Positions 36,123 through 49,469 of a stretch of 64,000 bases of DNA are shown one piece after another. The notes under the pieces are model-generated. The model worked only from the letters and a program-made list of their open reading frames with translations. It did not search any database and had not been told where the DNA came from. The stretch is from Warburgia ugandensis (taxonomy: Eukaryota; Streptophyta; Magnoliopsida; Canellales; Canellaceae), in the NCBI GenBank assembly GCA_035236585.1, contig CP141130.1:76455944-76519943 (forward strand), given 5' to 3'. Both the position numbers and the translations under genes were made by a program. Position 1 is the first letter of the stretch, and the number at the start of each line of letters is the position of its first letter.

Positions 36123-36584
36123 GAGAGAATTTTGGTGCAATTTTGTGGGTTGTTAGGGGAGGTATTTATAGGCTTATTTTTGCATTATTTTAATTAATTT
36201 TTTTATTTTAAAATATTTTTTCACTTTTCTTATTAAATTCAAAAGTGATTCCTCATCATGTTTATTCTTCATCAATAATATTCCTTGTGATGGCTGTCTC
36301 CCAGCTCACCTAACGTTTGTGGACCCCACACAAAAGTAAAATGATCATTTTATCCCTATGGGTAAATATAAATTCACAAAAAATAAGAAAAACAGAGATT
36401 TTTCACCCGAGCTCAGATTTTAGCGTGCTTATAGTCATTCTAACCCATTTTTCGAATATGATTGCAAATATCTATGTTTCAAGACTTGATTCTATTTTAA
36501 AAATTAATATTATATTAAATATAATATTCTACCTCGATTTTTGTAAAAATTCCAAATAATTCCAAAAAAATTGGGGTTTTCACA

Positions 36585-36640
36585 AATGATGTGTATGGTT
36601 CAAATCTTCAAAAAATGTTGGTGTAACTTGAGTCATAACT
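36585..36640 (+). repeat. Minisatellite, right remnant
   Basis: AATGATGTGTATGGTTCAAA and a following TCTTCAAAAAATGTTGGTG fit one more unit of the array at 28640-29102, showing where the LTR inserted. Confidence 0.65.
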
Positions 36641-36987
36641 TACCAAGAAGAAGAATCACTTGAATGATTAAAAGGTGACCCCATATATTCTTTTATTATA
36701 GATAGAGGTGTAGATATCAAAACAATGACATAAGTTTCAATATCAAGAGTGTATTCTATGCTTTTTAAAAATATACATTTGAAAAATAAGAAATAGCTTA
36801 CTTGTTGGAGGGAAGGGTTTGCAATGTAATTTAATTAGGGAAGAGGGTTCATGTAAAAACTTTCTCTTTTTTAATGGCGGCCTTAAGCAGCCTTAAACTT
36901 GTGACCTTCACAATAGAGGCCCACTTGTGTCACTTTACCACACTCACACACCCCAAACGTAACACACACTTTTAGATGGTCTACATC

Positions 36988-37190
36988 CAGTGCTCCCACT
37001 TTTAGATGATGGCTCTATTTTAGGACCCAAAGAAGAAGAAGATGATCATTAAAATGCATATTTTAATCCAATGTTTCATTTTTAGTTGCTAGAATCATCC
37101 AATCGGTGTGAATGATATTGGAAGTCCAAAAAATTAGACGAATGCGTTGGATCAGCAAATGTGGATCATCATCTAAAAGTTGAGAGTAGT
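36988..37190. mobile_element. Short TIR element (candidate MITE)
   Basis: CAGTGCTCCCACTTTTAGAT on the left and ATCATCTAAAAGTTGAGAGT on the right are imperfect inverted repeats about 200 bp apart. No target duplication identified. Confidence 0.35.
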
Positions 37191-40100
37191 AAATGAGGGC
37201 GAGGTCGTTCCTCAATTAAGCATTCCTCCTTTTACTTTTGCTAAAAATATCTAAAACATGTAATAAACTTCTTTATTAGTAATACGAGGGGCATGTGACA
37301 GCCAAGCCGAGCACCCACTTTTATCATTAGTCATTTACTAAATGGGTGGACAATCTTAACTCCAGGTGACCCATATTATAATGATTAAAATTCCTCAAAA
37401 TTTTTCCTTAACTGAGATGTGTCAAGCTTGGAAATTCTCATCCACTCGATGATCCTATTCATTGTTTTCTTGTTTGTAAAATGAATAAAAAAGATTCATT
37501 GTCTATTTTAGGATAAGTCCTTAAAAAGGCTTAAACTTGCATGATATATTTTTTAAAAAAAATACAAACATTCCTTAGGAGTATTGCTTACATTTAGTTG
37601 CTTGTAATTTGTGATAGGAATTTTTAGTAAAATGCCCATTATGCAAGCCAACCAATCATCCATATACTAATTAGGCAGCTAAACATTTTTAAAGATTTTG
37701 CTTCTTAGTGGGTGCAAAAGAGCTTGGGTGTGAACAAGTAAAGAATCAAAGTTGGTTTTGCTCATGCAAATTTCCAATATGAGAAAAGTACTTGTGATTT
37801 TATATCTTCAATTTTGATCATTCAACACTTAATCTACCTCCAAACATGCATAATAGTACACATAATAGAAGTAAACAGACCTCCGTTCATTGGAAATTAA
37901 GTACAACTCCCTCAAAATAGACCTCTATTTTGATGGAACATACATATCAATGTACAAAAGCTAGCACACAAATTTATCATTAGAATGGAGAATGACACCA
38001 ACAATGACAATATAAGTACAATTGGCACCACAAAGAATAAATTGATGAATTTATTCATCAAGAATACCACCTTGATCCTCGTCCTACACTACTAGATGAT
38101 TTTGTTTGATCTCTTACTTATGCAAGAAATCTAGCTAGGAGGGCTCCAACTTGATCCTTCCATCGAAAAAATCCACAATTGAACTCCCCTTCCCAATTCG
38201 GACACTTATAGAATTTTTTTCCTATATTTTTTTCATCCCTGACACAAATACTCTAAGTTCATCATAACCCTTAGGACACATCAACCTTAGACCTTCATCT
38301 TCATCAAAATTTCTCATGGCATGACTATTAGTTTACCACAATTTACAAAAAGGAGATCAAAAGGCAAAACAAGAGTTTCCAAAGATTCATGGGGGATTTG
38401 GCTAGCAATAGACGTTAGAGTTTTTAATTTTCTTCATATATGGAGAAGCGGATGAGAGGAAGAGACCTAAATAAGAAAAGGAGGCCCAAGTTTCATTTTT
38501 TAACTCAATTTAATGGTCAAATAGGTCTAGTGCAAGGTTAACTTACTAGTGCATCAAAAGTCAATTGCTACATTGGCACAGCACGTTAGCGAGACATTAA
38601 TGATGTCGAAGGATTGAAAGGCTTATGCTGAAAATGAAAAATGATCCCAAGTCTAGGATTTTTCATGAATTATTGAAGAGTTTGTGTTATTTTTGAATTT
38701 ATTGTGCAATTTGGACCTTTTCTGAAGATGTCTCCTAAATGTCCTAGTTCACTTAAAAATAACCTTGAATAGATTTTCCTCATGGTATGCATCAAAGGGA
38801 AATACTATATCTCATTTACAAATATAGATTCCTCAAGTCCAAAAGTATTTATGATAATATATATCTAGTAATACTTTATATGTAATACTTGTTAAGTGTT
38901 CTAGACAATTGAGGTAATGTCCTATATGCATAATACATTTACACATTCTAATGTATGTTCAAGGTCTCTACTTTGATAATTAGTTATCTCTATCTTATAA
39001 AAACATCATATTTAACAAGTATTTCATAATTAGATTTTCTATTCTCATTCCCACTTGAGGACTATTTTGGGTTTACATAGAACCAAAATTTCATTTCTCT
39101 TTCACTATAGCTCTCAATCAACTTATTATGGAATTTCTACTATGTTGGCTAAGGTTTTTTAGATCATCTCATGATGCTCTAAACAAATTTTGTAATAAGA
39201 CTATATTTAATTACATAGTTAGCATAGCAAGGTAATGAAGGATTAAAATTATTCAAACTATCATATGGTAAATGTCAACTACTTGGCTTTGCAGGGCATA
39301 TATTTCTAATAGGCTTCAGCTATTAAAGGTTTGTTTGCATACTCATCAAGCATGATATTATGAGACTATTATGATATCATTCATGATGTTCAAAAAACAA
39401 GAAGAAGAAGAAGAAGTTTAAGCCTAAATGTCATCTTGCACCAAATGTCAATTTTGATGGAGCTTCCCACTTCAACCAAGTCTAAGTGGTTTGGGTGGTT
39501 TTTCTTTCCATCATGATATATGGATCTACTGTATTTGACTACTTAGGTCCTCTATCAAATAAGGTTGAATGTTTTGTGATTGCAAACCAAACATAACACT
39601 ACAAAAAATTTTAGTTGCAAATTGTTTTTTATATTTATAATACTATGATAGGATTTTGGACATCTAAAAAAGTGAGGCTAATACAAGTCCTCTCACAAAC
39701 TTCTTGTGTATACTTGGACTAGGAACCCCACTCAAGTTACCAGTCTTAAAGAGCTAGATAATCTTCATATTTTACAGCCCAAATTTCTAAATATTAATGA
39801 GAAAGATAATCTTCAAAGTTTTAAATCTCAAAGAACATTATGATCTAGTAATTATTATATTCCAAGGCTCAGAGGGAAACCTCATACCTAATAAAAAGGT
39901 ACTTGAAAACAATCATCTAAACTCTTTTAGAGAGAACGTCTCTTGATTCTAACTTTCTATTCAATTCTAAAAAACTTAGTCGCTCTCTTTCCCAAATTAC
40001 AAAAAGACTTTCAAACATAAAAATATTATTAAAAGAAAATGGCACCTAAAATAATAATGAGCCCATCCAAATTGGTTTTTATAATCAAAAGTGAAGAGAA

Positions 40101-43100
40101 GCAAGCCCATGTATTGGAGCACCTATTCTCCTTTTTTCTAAGTAATATTCTCTATTCACTTTAACATAATGAGTTTGGAACTGATTCCACAAACTTTAGA
40201 ACAACTCCAACAATCCCTCACTTGTGTTTAAAGTCATAACAACTCAAGACAATAGCTCGAATTCATAAGCTTGGCCAAATTTTGATGGACTATGCATCTA
40301 AAATCTAATTCATTGAATGGTGCTACTTTCTAAGTTGTTAAAAAAAAAAAAAAAAGGTAAATAGTTTCACCATAAATTTCCTACTTAAAGTAGCTTTGTG
40401 TTAGGAGTTGGGATTAATCTCTACTTAATATGTCAATCCCCCACAAACCACGCACATGGTTTGATTCTAAGAGGGTCCAGAATGAACTTAGGACCTTCAA
40501 GAGCAAACCCACGGCTCCAACCAATTGTATTGTTGTAAACATGGTATGAAGGACGCTCACCCTCAATGAGAAAATTAGAGACTCTATTACAAAGCATGCT
40601 TACTTTTGCATAGTGGATGGCATGTATGATTGATCAAGATAGTTAATGTGATCATATCCTCCATCAAATCTTCATTAATAAAAATATTGCACAACCATGA
40701 CATGCAACTACATAGGCTTTTGGTCCTTTAATTTGATAGGGATGGCCAAGAGTTACATGTAAGCAATGGTTCACAAATGTACAATCAAAATTGAAAGTAA
40801 AATTATCGGTTTTGAAGGATTTTCAAGTCGTTGGAGATCCAAATAGTTCCTACCATATAGATGGTCTAGACTACTTGTAAGCCATTTTTTTTTCCTTGAA
40901 TGATGGATTATCTATAAGTTGATCCTATTATGTATAAGTAGATGAGCTTTAAAGAAAAGAATGAGGTCGCATCTTCCTAGATTATTTGGGCAATGCGAGA
41001 AGTTTGAATTTGTTATGTGCCTTTTATAAGCAACGAGATCATGCATGTAAAAAGGAAATGGCTTACTACTTATAAAAGGGACAATGATATATACACCATG
41101 AGACCCTTACGAAATGATACAAATAGCTATAACTCTAGATAGGTCCGAATTTTGGAAGATCCAAACCTGCTAACCCGAGTGAGCATTCAAATATCTGTCC
41201 CAGATTCATTTGCGAAGGTACTCCTAATAGGTTGAAGACCATATAATATCACCCTTGACTTAGATGGCTATGAGATCATTTTAACAAATGCTGCTGTTAG
41301 TTTTAACATGGGCTTTGAAATATTCTACCATTCATTTTGCAACTTAAGAAAGCAGTGCCAAGATCATCTAATGGATGAGAGTTTTGGATCATGGCCCATC
41401 TACATCAAGGACAATATTTTGGATGGTTCAAAAGTAACTCCAAACTTGTAGACATCGACTGAGTCAAGAGTGGAGTTGTTCAAGAGAACACTGCCAGTTG
41501 GTCAAAGATGTTGTCTCCAAAAAACTTGAATAGGACATATCAATGAGATGTGGGATGAAGCCAATCTTTAATCAGTTGAGCTTGCCCTTCTTGAAACTCT
41601 TCATCTATTAGAGGCTATATCTTGAGCTTGACAACCTTTTACGGTAAACATGGCAGGAAGAGATCCTAAACATATAGCCTTTAGGTTAGAGAAGAGCGCA
41701 CCTACAACTAAGTAGGTGCTCATTGCTCAAAGAATTGCCAAAACAGACTTGTCATGGGGGGAATGCTAACACCTATCCCTCATTTGGCACATGGATGCCA
41801 ATCCTAGGATTAAAATTGTACCTTGGGGACATGTTTTGGCATATTGCTCATTGCTCTAGGATGGACGTCTGTAACATAAATATTAGAGGGATGCTAAGGT
41901 GACCAGGGGCGGTCCAACAACATCACTTGCCCACCTTTGAATGATTGGACTTGTTCATCTCATTGCTCTTAAATATACACATCTTATAGATTAATAAGCA
42001 CATGACTTGGATGAATATTAGGAATGAACATTTTAGAAACTTTTTAGCCTAGAAAGTTTTTTAGAAGCTAGAATCATCTGTACCATATGATTTTTTATCT
42101 ATGAAAAAATCTAATTGGAGCAATGAGATGGATGATTCTAGTCATGCAAAGATGTGCTCCAAAAAATGAGGTCAATAGACTGCACCTCATAGTGCAGAGC
42201 AGTCAATTTGGCATTCATCTAAGGGGAATACTTGTATGGTGTGCATGTAATGCGCCTCCACTTTCTCATGGTAGACTCTTGTTGTGGATGACTAATAATC
42301 TCAAAACATTGCTGATTAGATGAATTTAAAAAAATAAAAATTATACTGTAATTTGTAAAAATATGGATAGTTATAAACACAATTCAAAGAATGGTTTAAA
42401 ATGAACTAGTTGAATATACTTTTGTGGATATTGGAGTCATCCAATCTTGAAGATGTTTAACACAAGGTATCTGAACTTAGAGGTCATGGGCGGCCGCATT
42501 TAGTTCCATGTGATACTCAACATAATTATGGCACATGTAGCGGTTGGAATTGCTGATCTAGTGAGCTCCAAAAATTGATGAATGACTTAAAGTAAAGCTG
42601 AACTAATTAAAAAGTTAAGATATTATTGGAGATCTTTTCAATGTTTTTAACCTAAATTGTCATCAAGAAGAGGAATGAATAAGATGACAGACCATCTTGG
42701 CGGTGAATAATGCTCCACCAAATGCACCTACCCTTATCATAATGAGAGGAAGAGGAATACTTGTATGGTGTGCGCATCACAGACACTTGTAAATCAGTTC
42801 CTTAGAGCAAAATCTAAAATAGCAAAATGACCTTCTAAAATTGTTGAAAGGGTTCCTGTTTCATAAGAAAATATAAAAGCTACAAAAATGCCCTCCTAAA
42901 GCTATATGTTTTCAGAAAGGGTTCTTTAGAAATTACATAGCATATCCAAAATTACATTCTTATCCTTTTACAACTCCTTTGTTCTTAGTAGATCCAACAA
43001 TATGCTATTTTTCACAAATATATATATATATATATATGGTAGATAATCCTTTCCTTCTTTCTCTCTCACTTTTTAAAAACAATATAAAAGAAATGGCATG

Positions 43101-43287
43101 CATATATATAAATATTACAAATATATGATATTTATATACAAGAGATCAATATGAAATGTGATTATAAAACACATGAAAAGAGCAACTATTAAAGAATAAG
43201 GGGATTATGCACATGTATTCAAGGATTTTACTAAAATCATGAATTTCAAGTAATCCGAGAAAATTTGATGTAATTCAAAATTCGGGA

Positions 43288-43730
43288 TATGAGTTTGTTT
43301 AATAAAAGTAAATCCTTGAATTTTCATTCTAAAATACCAAGTCTAGCATATATAAAACTTAAAACCAAATTTTCTACTCCTAGAAACTAAGGCTTTAATT
43401 TATTTCTAAAAATTGAGAACAAAATTTCAAGAAACTAGGTGGGATACTTTAAAACATCCCTAAAACAAAATCCATTTCTTAAAAATTCAATTTCTATTGT
43501 AAAAAATTGCTAAATATGCTCTAAAAAAATAATTTTTTTCATTAAAAAATTAGGAAGAAACACAAACAATCTTAATAATTAATGAGACTTATCCTATTAA
43601 ATTTTTTTTTTAAGAATTGTATTGCATAGGAAAATTTCAAAGAAAAATTTAAAAATTACAAACAAATGAAAATACACTTCATGGATAGGACAACTTTCTA
43701 AAATTGGAAATCCTATCAAACAAACTCATA
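43288..43730. mobile_element. TIR element of 443 bp (candidate MITE)
   Basis: TATGAGTTTGTTTAATA (43288-43304) and TATCAAACAAACTCATA (43714-43730) are inverted repeats matching at 16 of 17 bases around an AT-rich interior. This fits a small DNA transposon, but I could not define a target duplication. Confidence 0.4.
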
Positions 43731-45364
43731 ATTAAGTAAAACTTAGTTTGATAGATATGATATAATGTTCTCAATAATTTTTTCACACCAAAATTTAAAG
43801 GCAAATAAATGTTATGCACAAAATAAGTCATATTAAAACTTGCCTACATACTATGCAATGGTTACAAAATCTCATTTAAATCAATTCAAATAGATTACAA
43901 TGCACATAATTTCTATTAGGCTCTAATAGTAATTGTAGATGATATTTGTTGCATTTTAAAATATAAAATATGAATAAACACATTTATTTCACTTAATATT
44001 TGAAATATAAAAAAAATTACTTACTCTGGCCATGGTAGTACGTTGATGACGAGCTTGGATCTCCAATCTTCTCATTTTAATGGAGAAAGCTTCTAGTGTT
44101 TTGTTAAATTCTTATAGGAGAAATGATGAAACTCTAAATTTTAGTTTTGTTGCAAGGCTAAGGCTTTCCTTAAAAGCTTTTGTCTTTATACATTCTACCA
44201 TCAAGCAAGTGTGTATAGCATGATGGGAGACTTTGAGAAACTTTAAGAAAAAGTCTTCCACATAATGTCACTATTATAACTAGGATCAATAGGGATAGGT
44301 TATTTAAATAACTTTATTCTCTCTTTATTATTTTATATTTTTAAAATAAAATAAACTGCTAAAGTACAAGTATGAAAATATGAAGTGGTAATGTAGATGA
44401 CATTACGAGTTTGATTTAAAAAAACTATATAAAAAAAGTAGCAAAATGTGAAGGAAATCTCAACTTAAATTGTGGAGAAATGATAGTCATCAAGAACATG
44501 TGATATTTATTTGTATTAACATTTTTTCTTTTTATTTTTTTTCAGTTCAATGCTTGGATGTATCTTATTTTGCAGTCTTATAGGGTTTAGGCTCGATTGG
44601 CTAAGGCTTATAATCTGGATTATGAATTATGGAAAATTAATCCATAGACAAAAGCTTAATTTATTATAATTAATAACAAGGTTGATTTGCAAATTGAAAT
44701 CAAAACTAAAAACTATCGAACAAATGTAGTCTTGTAAGGAAATGTACAACAAATGCAAATGTTTTTTTTTTTTTTTAGTTCAATGTTAGACGTACATATA
44801 TTCCCCAAGAAAAAAATGTTGGATATATGTATAATAATCATTTGTAACAATTCTATTATGTAATACATCAAGCTCAAATGGCAACTAGCATGGCCACAAG
44901 ATAGATTATTTGGATCATTAAACTAGTGAGCCCTCTTATACTCTTACTCCTACTTTTTTCCAAATGTGGACATGTGCATCCACACACCCGATTCTCTTTT
45001 GAAAATCAAGGACAAGATGGTCAAGGCTTATATAATTTGGTGTTATTTTTTGTACAAGGTTTTCTTCTTCTTCTTTTTTGTGTTGAAAGTGATGATTTTA
45101 TTAAGAAAACAGGGCTTTCTTGTTTACGTATAGGCAATTTATAGACTGTATATTATTATAATTATAAGATGATAGATTGAGAATCCATTCTAAGAGCCTC
45201 CATGAAGACCCCAATCTAGGCACATTTCATTTTGTTGTTGCTGCCTTGTTAGGCCGCGTGAAAAATTATGTCAATCAAATGATTTTAAACTTTTTTTTTT
45301 TAGTTTTTAGAATCACTGTTCAACATAAAAAAAAAAAAAATGATAACCGAGAAATCCCCTAAAA

Positions 45365-45920
45365 AGACAACTTTTGATACTTGGGATCGATAATTCATGA
45401 GAGCAAAGAAATTATGAGGAATATTAACTAGAAAAGCCAAGTGGACTGAAACACATGGATATGCATTTATAGAGTTCTGTATGATTGATGGTTGCACTCA
45501 ACTGAAAGAAAAATTATATAGGATGACTGTAAGGCTATCTATGCTCTATGGATCAGAGTGTTTGGCAATTAAGGAATAGCATGTACGTAGGATGAGAGTA
45601 GTTGAAATGAGAATGTTGATATGGATGAGTTGCGAGACAAGAAATGATAGAATTAGAAATAAAAATATTAGAGAACATTTACAAGTAGCAATATGTAACA
45701 AGATCATGGAGAGTAAACTTAGATAACCAAAAATGGCACTGGTTTAAAGGAGTAAGTCGATCCACGTCGAAGGCTTTAAAGGGCAAGGGCAAGGCACAAA
45801 TGGACGTGGATAAAAGTGGTGAGAAAAGATTTTAAAAAATTAGGCATGATTTTTTGGAGGTAGTTTATCCAAGATTTAATGAAATAAATGAGTGGCATGT
45901 TGGTTTTTTTGCAATATTAA
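45365..45920 (+). mobile_element. RTE LINE 3' fragment
   Basis: The plus strand encodes [20 protein letters not shown] and [20 protein letters not shown], the C-terminal part of the RTE protein seen at 4102-4485, with stops in between. It is a diverged, inactive fragment. Confidence 0.75.
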
Positions 45921-46521
45921 TTAAAGAGAAAAGTATAGTATACTAGCCTCAACTAATTGTGAATATACTTTAAGCCCTAAACTTTCCTTTATATAGATTA
46001 CTATCCTCAACTAAAAGACTTGTGCCAACGCAAGTCCTTTCCTTATGCTTCCTTCAACGAAAGAAAATGGGCATCAATGGACATCTATTTCTATTTTTAG
46101 TGGGCCCCACTACTTCCAATTTAATGTTATCCATGTCTAAGGAAACTTTCTTTTTCCTTTCTGAAATTTAATCTTTTCTTTTTCTCTTTCTTTGCCATTA
46201 TTAAATCTTTTCCCTTTAACTTATAAACCCATCTTCCCCATTTCTACAATAGCACAAACTTTCCCTGTAAGTGTAGGAATCACTCCCTCCTGTCCCAAAT
46301 TGTTTCCCATATCATTTTTCCCCATCTTTACCTGGAATCATTTCTCTACCGTTTTCTCCTTTTTTCCCAAATTTGTTTTTAGTGTAGAAAATGGTATATC
46401 CTCATCTATTTGGTTTGCTGCCTTGTAATTGTGATATTGGCCAGACAAGATTGTTTATATTTTAAGATAGAATTTGGTTTGATAATAGGTTTTGTTGATT
46501 TCAGCCTTTATTATTTGATAA

Positions 46522-46524
<3 letters not shown>
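45921..46524. other. No feature seen
   Basis: Non-coding, T/C-rich around 46080-46400. The 78-codon frame at 46192 is low complexity. Confidence 0.35.

Positions 46525-46588
<64 letters not shown>
46525..46588 (+). repeat. (GT)32 microsatellite
   Basis: An uninterrupted GT run of about 64 bp. Confidence 0.97.
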
Positions 46589-46590
<2 letters not shown>

Positions 46591-47254
46591 CACATATATA
46601 TAGGAGTGTGTCATATTAGTGCTTTTTATGTGTAGCCTTAAAAAGAAATTGGAATTCGGGTATTGATTGTTAACATAGAATTTGGTTGGTAAAAAATTAT
46701 TATCTTACAAAGAGCCTTTTCTAACAAACGCAAAAGAATGCTGTACGAAAATTATTATCTTACAGGCACTAATTATTTTATGACGAGCAGCGAAACAATA
46801 GAGAATTCCTGAGCTAAAAATTTGTTGTAATTTCGAAGAAGAAAATAATACAATCAAATCATTTTCTCATTCAGACCAAAGATGTCTTGATACACATTTC
46901 TATATATACAGTAACAATGACCTGATTAATCACACAGACAAGTACAGAGAGAGAGAGAGAGAGTGGTGGGTTCTGTGCGTAGGTGGAGGTGGCATGAGAG
47001 GCATAATCCCAGGAACCATCCTTGGGCTTTCTCTTGAGGGAATGATTCCGCTCTCCTCGTCCCAATAATGGCTACTAATGATTTCTCTCATTTAAGGTGT
47101 AAAGTTCTAAAGAAGTTCAATTAAGTAGATGTATGCAAAGTAAAAAGACGCCAGAGAATTATTACTAAAATAAGGAGTGTGGATACATTCCCTTCTTATA
47201 ATGTTTCAACGAAAGATTTCGATGACTGATTATACTGAGTTTTGGTTGTTATAG
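46589..47254. other. No feature seen
   Basis: Non-coding sequence before the patatin-like fragment. I looked for the patatin first exon with its GGGxRG oxyanion motif and did not find it. Confidence 0.4.
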
Positions 47255-47365
47255 CACCTTGATGGTCCGGATGTGAGGCCTGCCCACTGCTTCGATCTTA
47301 TTGCAGGAACCAGCACTGGCGGGTTGGTGACCGCCATGCTTACTGCTCCTGATAGAACAACCGCA
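47255..47365 (+). pseudogene. Patatin-like phospholipase exon fragment
   Basis: After a GTTATAG acceptor-like sequence the plus strand encodes [20 protein letters not shown] and then [12 protein letters not shown]. This is the start of the second exon of plant patatin-like acyl hydrolases, including the nucleophile-serine elbow GTSTG (Gly-x-Ser-x-Gly). After TAPD the similarity stops, and the following residues do not resemble the family. No exon 1, catalytic Asp region or donor was found, so this is a relic or captured exon. The complete proteins are lipid acyl hydrolases using a Ser-Asp dyad; this fragment cannot be functional. Confidence 0.8.
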
Positions 47366-47789
47366 GTCTCTATGCTGTCAATGACATCAACAGCTTCGAC
47401 TTCGAACAGTGCCCTTAAATATTTCTGCAAGGGTATGGCACCACCTTGTCCAATGTCATATCTTGAATTCGCATTTCGGCGCCGTCTGTTAATGCCATAT
47501 GGTCTGCATTCTTTTTTAGGGATTTAGAAAGGATAAAAAAAAAACACCAATGGCAAGTTTTGAAAATTTAAACCAATCCTAAGAGTATTTCCTTACCAGT
47601 TTTCTTTACTTAAATCGGAGTCCGTCTTAAAAGTGTTTATGTACTTCAATTATATTCAGTGAAGTTTGAATAGTACAGAACCCGTAATCTTTTTGCACTT
47701 TTATTCCCTAAGTTACTCATACAATAAACTAAGTAGATAGAATCAAATACACCCACTCAAAAGGCAAATAAATATGCTGCCATGAGTCA
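47366..47789. other. No feature seen
   Basis: Non-coding flank between the patatin-like fragment and an RTE 3' end. Confidence 0.35.
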
Positions 47790-48010
47790 ACTTGTATGCA
47801 TTGTTGGCTAGAGGAGCGAGTTAATTCAAGTTGAAGGTTCTAAAAGGGTAAAGGAAAAGTCCAGAAGAATTTGGATAGAATAGGTGAGAAAAGGTTTAAA
47901 AACTATAGCACTAAATGAAACCATGACACTTAATAGTAGGGAACGGAGGAACAAGATTCATGTGACCAACTCCTAATCAGGATAAGGTCTTGATGATGAT
48001 GATGATGCTT
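47790..48010 (+). mobile_element. RTE LINE 3' end with GAT-repeat tail
   Basis: The decayed end of the RTE protein region (an RIGEKRFKNY-like stretch), then CCTAATCAGGATAAGGTC and a tail of repeated GAT at 47988-48008. It overlaps the same part of the element as 45365-45920, so it is a separate insertion. Confidence 0.75.
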
Positions 48011-49464
48011 TCCTAAAGTGCACTTGCTTGCTTGAGGAAAAAGTATACTTTTTGGTGTCCACCCATGTCATGTTGTGAATTATCCAATATGTTAATGTGG
48101 CAAATAATGACAAGCCTATCAGTCATTCCCAAACCCTTCATTCAACAAGCCTTGTTTATATTTTTTCCAGGAAATTGTGACCTTTGGTTTTTTATTCAAT
48201 CATAGCATCTAATTGAAATATTCATTTGGCATGGACCCAGAGCCACATCATTAGCTGGTAAGAATAAGTTAATTGTCATGGATTTAGATGTATACCTCTC
48301 CATGTGGGCCCAAAGAGTACTTTTTTTCTTGATTACAAGAGTACCTTGGTAGTCAAACTCATTTATTTATCTTGGACATTAAAGGGAAAAGGGGTAAGAA
48401 GACCAATAATAGAGTTGTACTTCTAAAAAAACTCTCCTTCTCTCTCACCTTTAGTTGTGAGGCACTAAACCAAACTCCATGAAGTTTTGGTAGGTAGTAG
48501 CTAAAATTCTTTTCACTTACTGCTCTAAATTATTGATAGGTTAAGATTTTTGGATCCTCCTCTTCATACCAATTTACTAGTTTTCAAATTGTCACAGATT
48601 TGCTCTCTTTTGTACCAAATACATCTGTGTGGTGCCATAACTTGCCACAAGTCATGGTCAACCATTCTCATGGAAGGCCTTAAAACTTGCACCATTCACT
48701 TGCCTTAAATTATTTTAGAGAGAGAGAGAGAGAATGGTAACCAATGAGTTATCAGTTTCAAGGAATTGAATCCAAGACATGATATTGTACTTGTTTTCTA
48801 TATTTAATTTTTATAGTGAAGAAGATCAGATCATGCCTTGTGAATGAAGCTTATAAAGCAGAATCACTAAATTTCTTCTGCTATTGAGATGTTGTGGGAT
48901 TCTCTATAGTCAAGCTAAATTATATAAATCTCTTGTGCAATGTTGTGCATTAGCTTATTTCCATAAATTTTCTTCGTAATCATGTAAATTAGCTCATGTC
49001 AACAATAGGGGCAGCTCTTTTGAAAAATGGTTCCACAAAATATGACACTTATAAGCATCATAAAATGCAAATACCGCCTTTTTTGAGTCATGGAGATCAT
49101 GTTTTATAGATCTAATGCATCCATCATGTTTGGAATAGCTTAGTGTAAGTATATTGCATACAGCATTAGGGTTCACATGGGCCTACCCAAGCTATTTCCA
49201 TTTAGTGGTTCAAAGATTGCACTAAAGATGGGGGTTTCAAGTCTCCACCCTTGTCTTTGCCTAGACCGAAATGCTAGGCTAGCACATGAGGTTCCCAAGT
49301 TAGTAAGTTAATGTTCAAGTAAGGGTTAAGCTAATGTTTAGTTGGCTGAATACACATCCATTGGTCCATGGTCGCATACCTCTAAGGCAATTTTAACCAA
49401 TTAGCAACTTAGGAGGTTGAGTTCCCAATTAAGGTGCTTTGTAAGAAATGTACATGGTAGGAGA
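48011..49464. other. No feature seen
   Basis: 1.45 kb of non-coding sequence. A short (AG)n run at about 48718-48732 is the only repeat noted. Confidence 0.4.
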
Positions 49465-49469
49465 CTTAG

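Larger units (their letters stand above)
29103..36584 (-). mobile_element. Solo LTR (minus strand), split by a nested LTR
   Basis: The minus-strand LTR starts TGTGAAAACCCC (36584) and ends GGGCCGTCATA (29103). Flanking AATGA at 29098-29102 and 36585-36589 is a perfect 5-bp target duplication, and the minisatellite continues on both sides. Its own sequence is 29103-32629 plus 35627-36584 (about 4.5 kb); the middle is the nested LTR. TATAAATA lies at about 36163-36170 on the minus strand, followed by a pyrimidine-rich leader (TC and TTC runs). No internal region or coding sequence remains, so it is a solo LTR. Confidence 0.78.
36641..45364. other. AT-rich intergenic region
   Basis: 8.7 kb without a convincing coding frame, SINE or LTR on either strand. 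Frames are short and shifted. Two weak terminal-inverted-repeat candidates (36988-37190, 43288-43730) and a short AT run at about 43016-43037 are all I can point to. Confidence 0.45.

Noticed and set aside
35824..36156. 110-codon frame with Glu and Arg-Glu runs
   Set aside because: Translation of GAA and AG microsatellites inside an LTR.
46410..46619. Cys-Val repeat frame
   Set aside because: Translation of the (GT)32 microsatellite.
45365..48010. One RTE LINE split by an insertion carrying the patatin exon
   Set aside because: The two LINE fragments cover the same part of the element, so they are two separate insertions.
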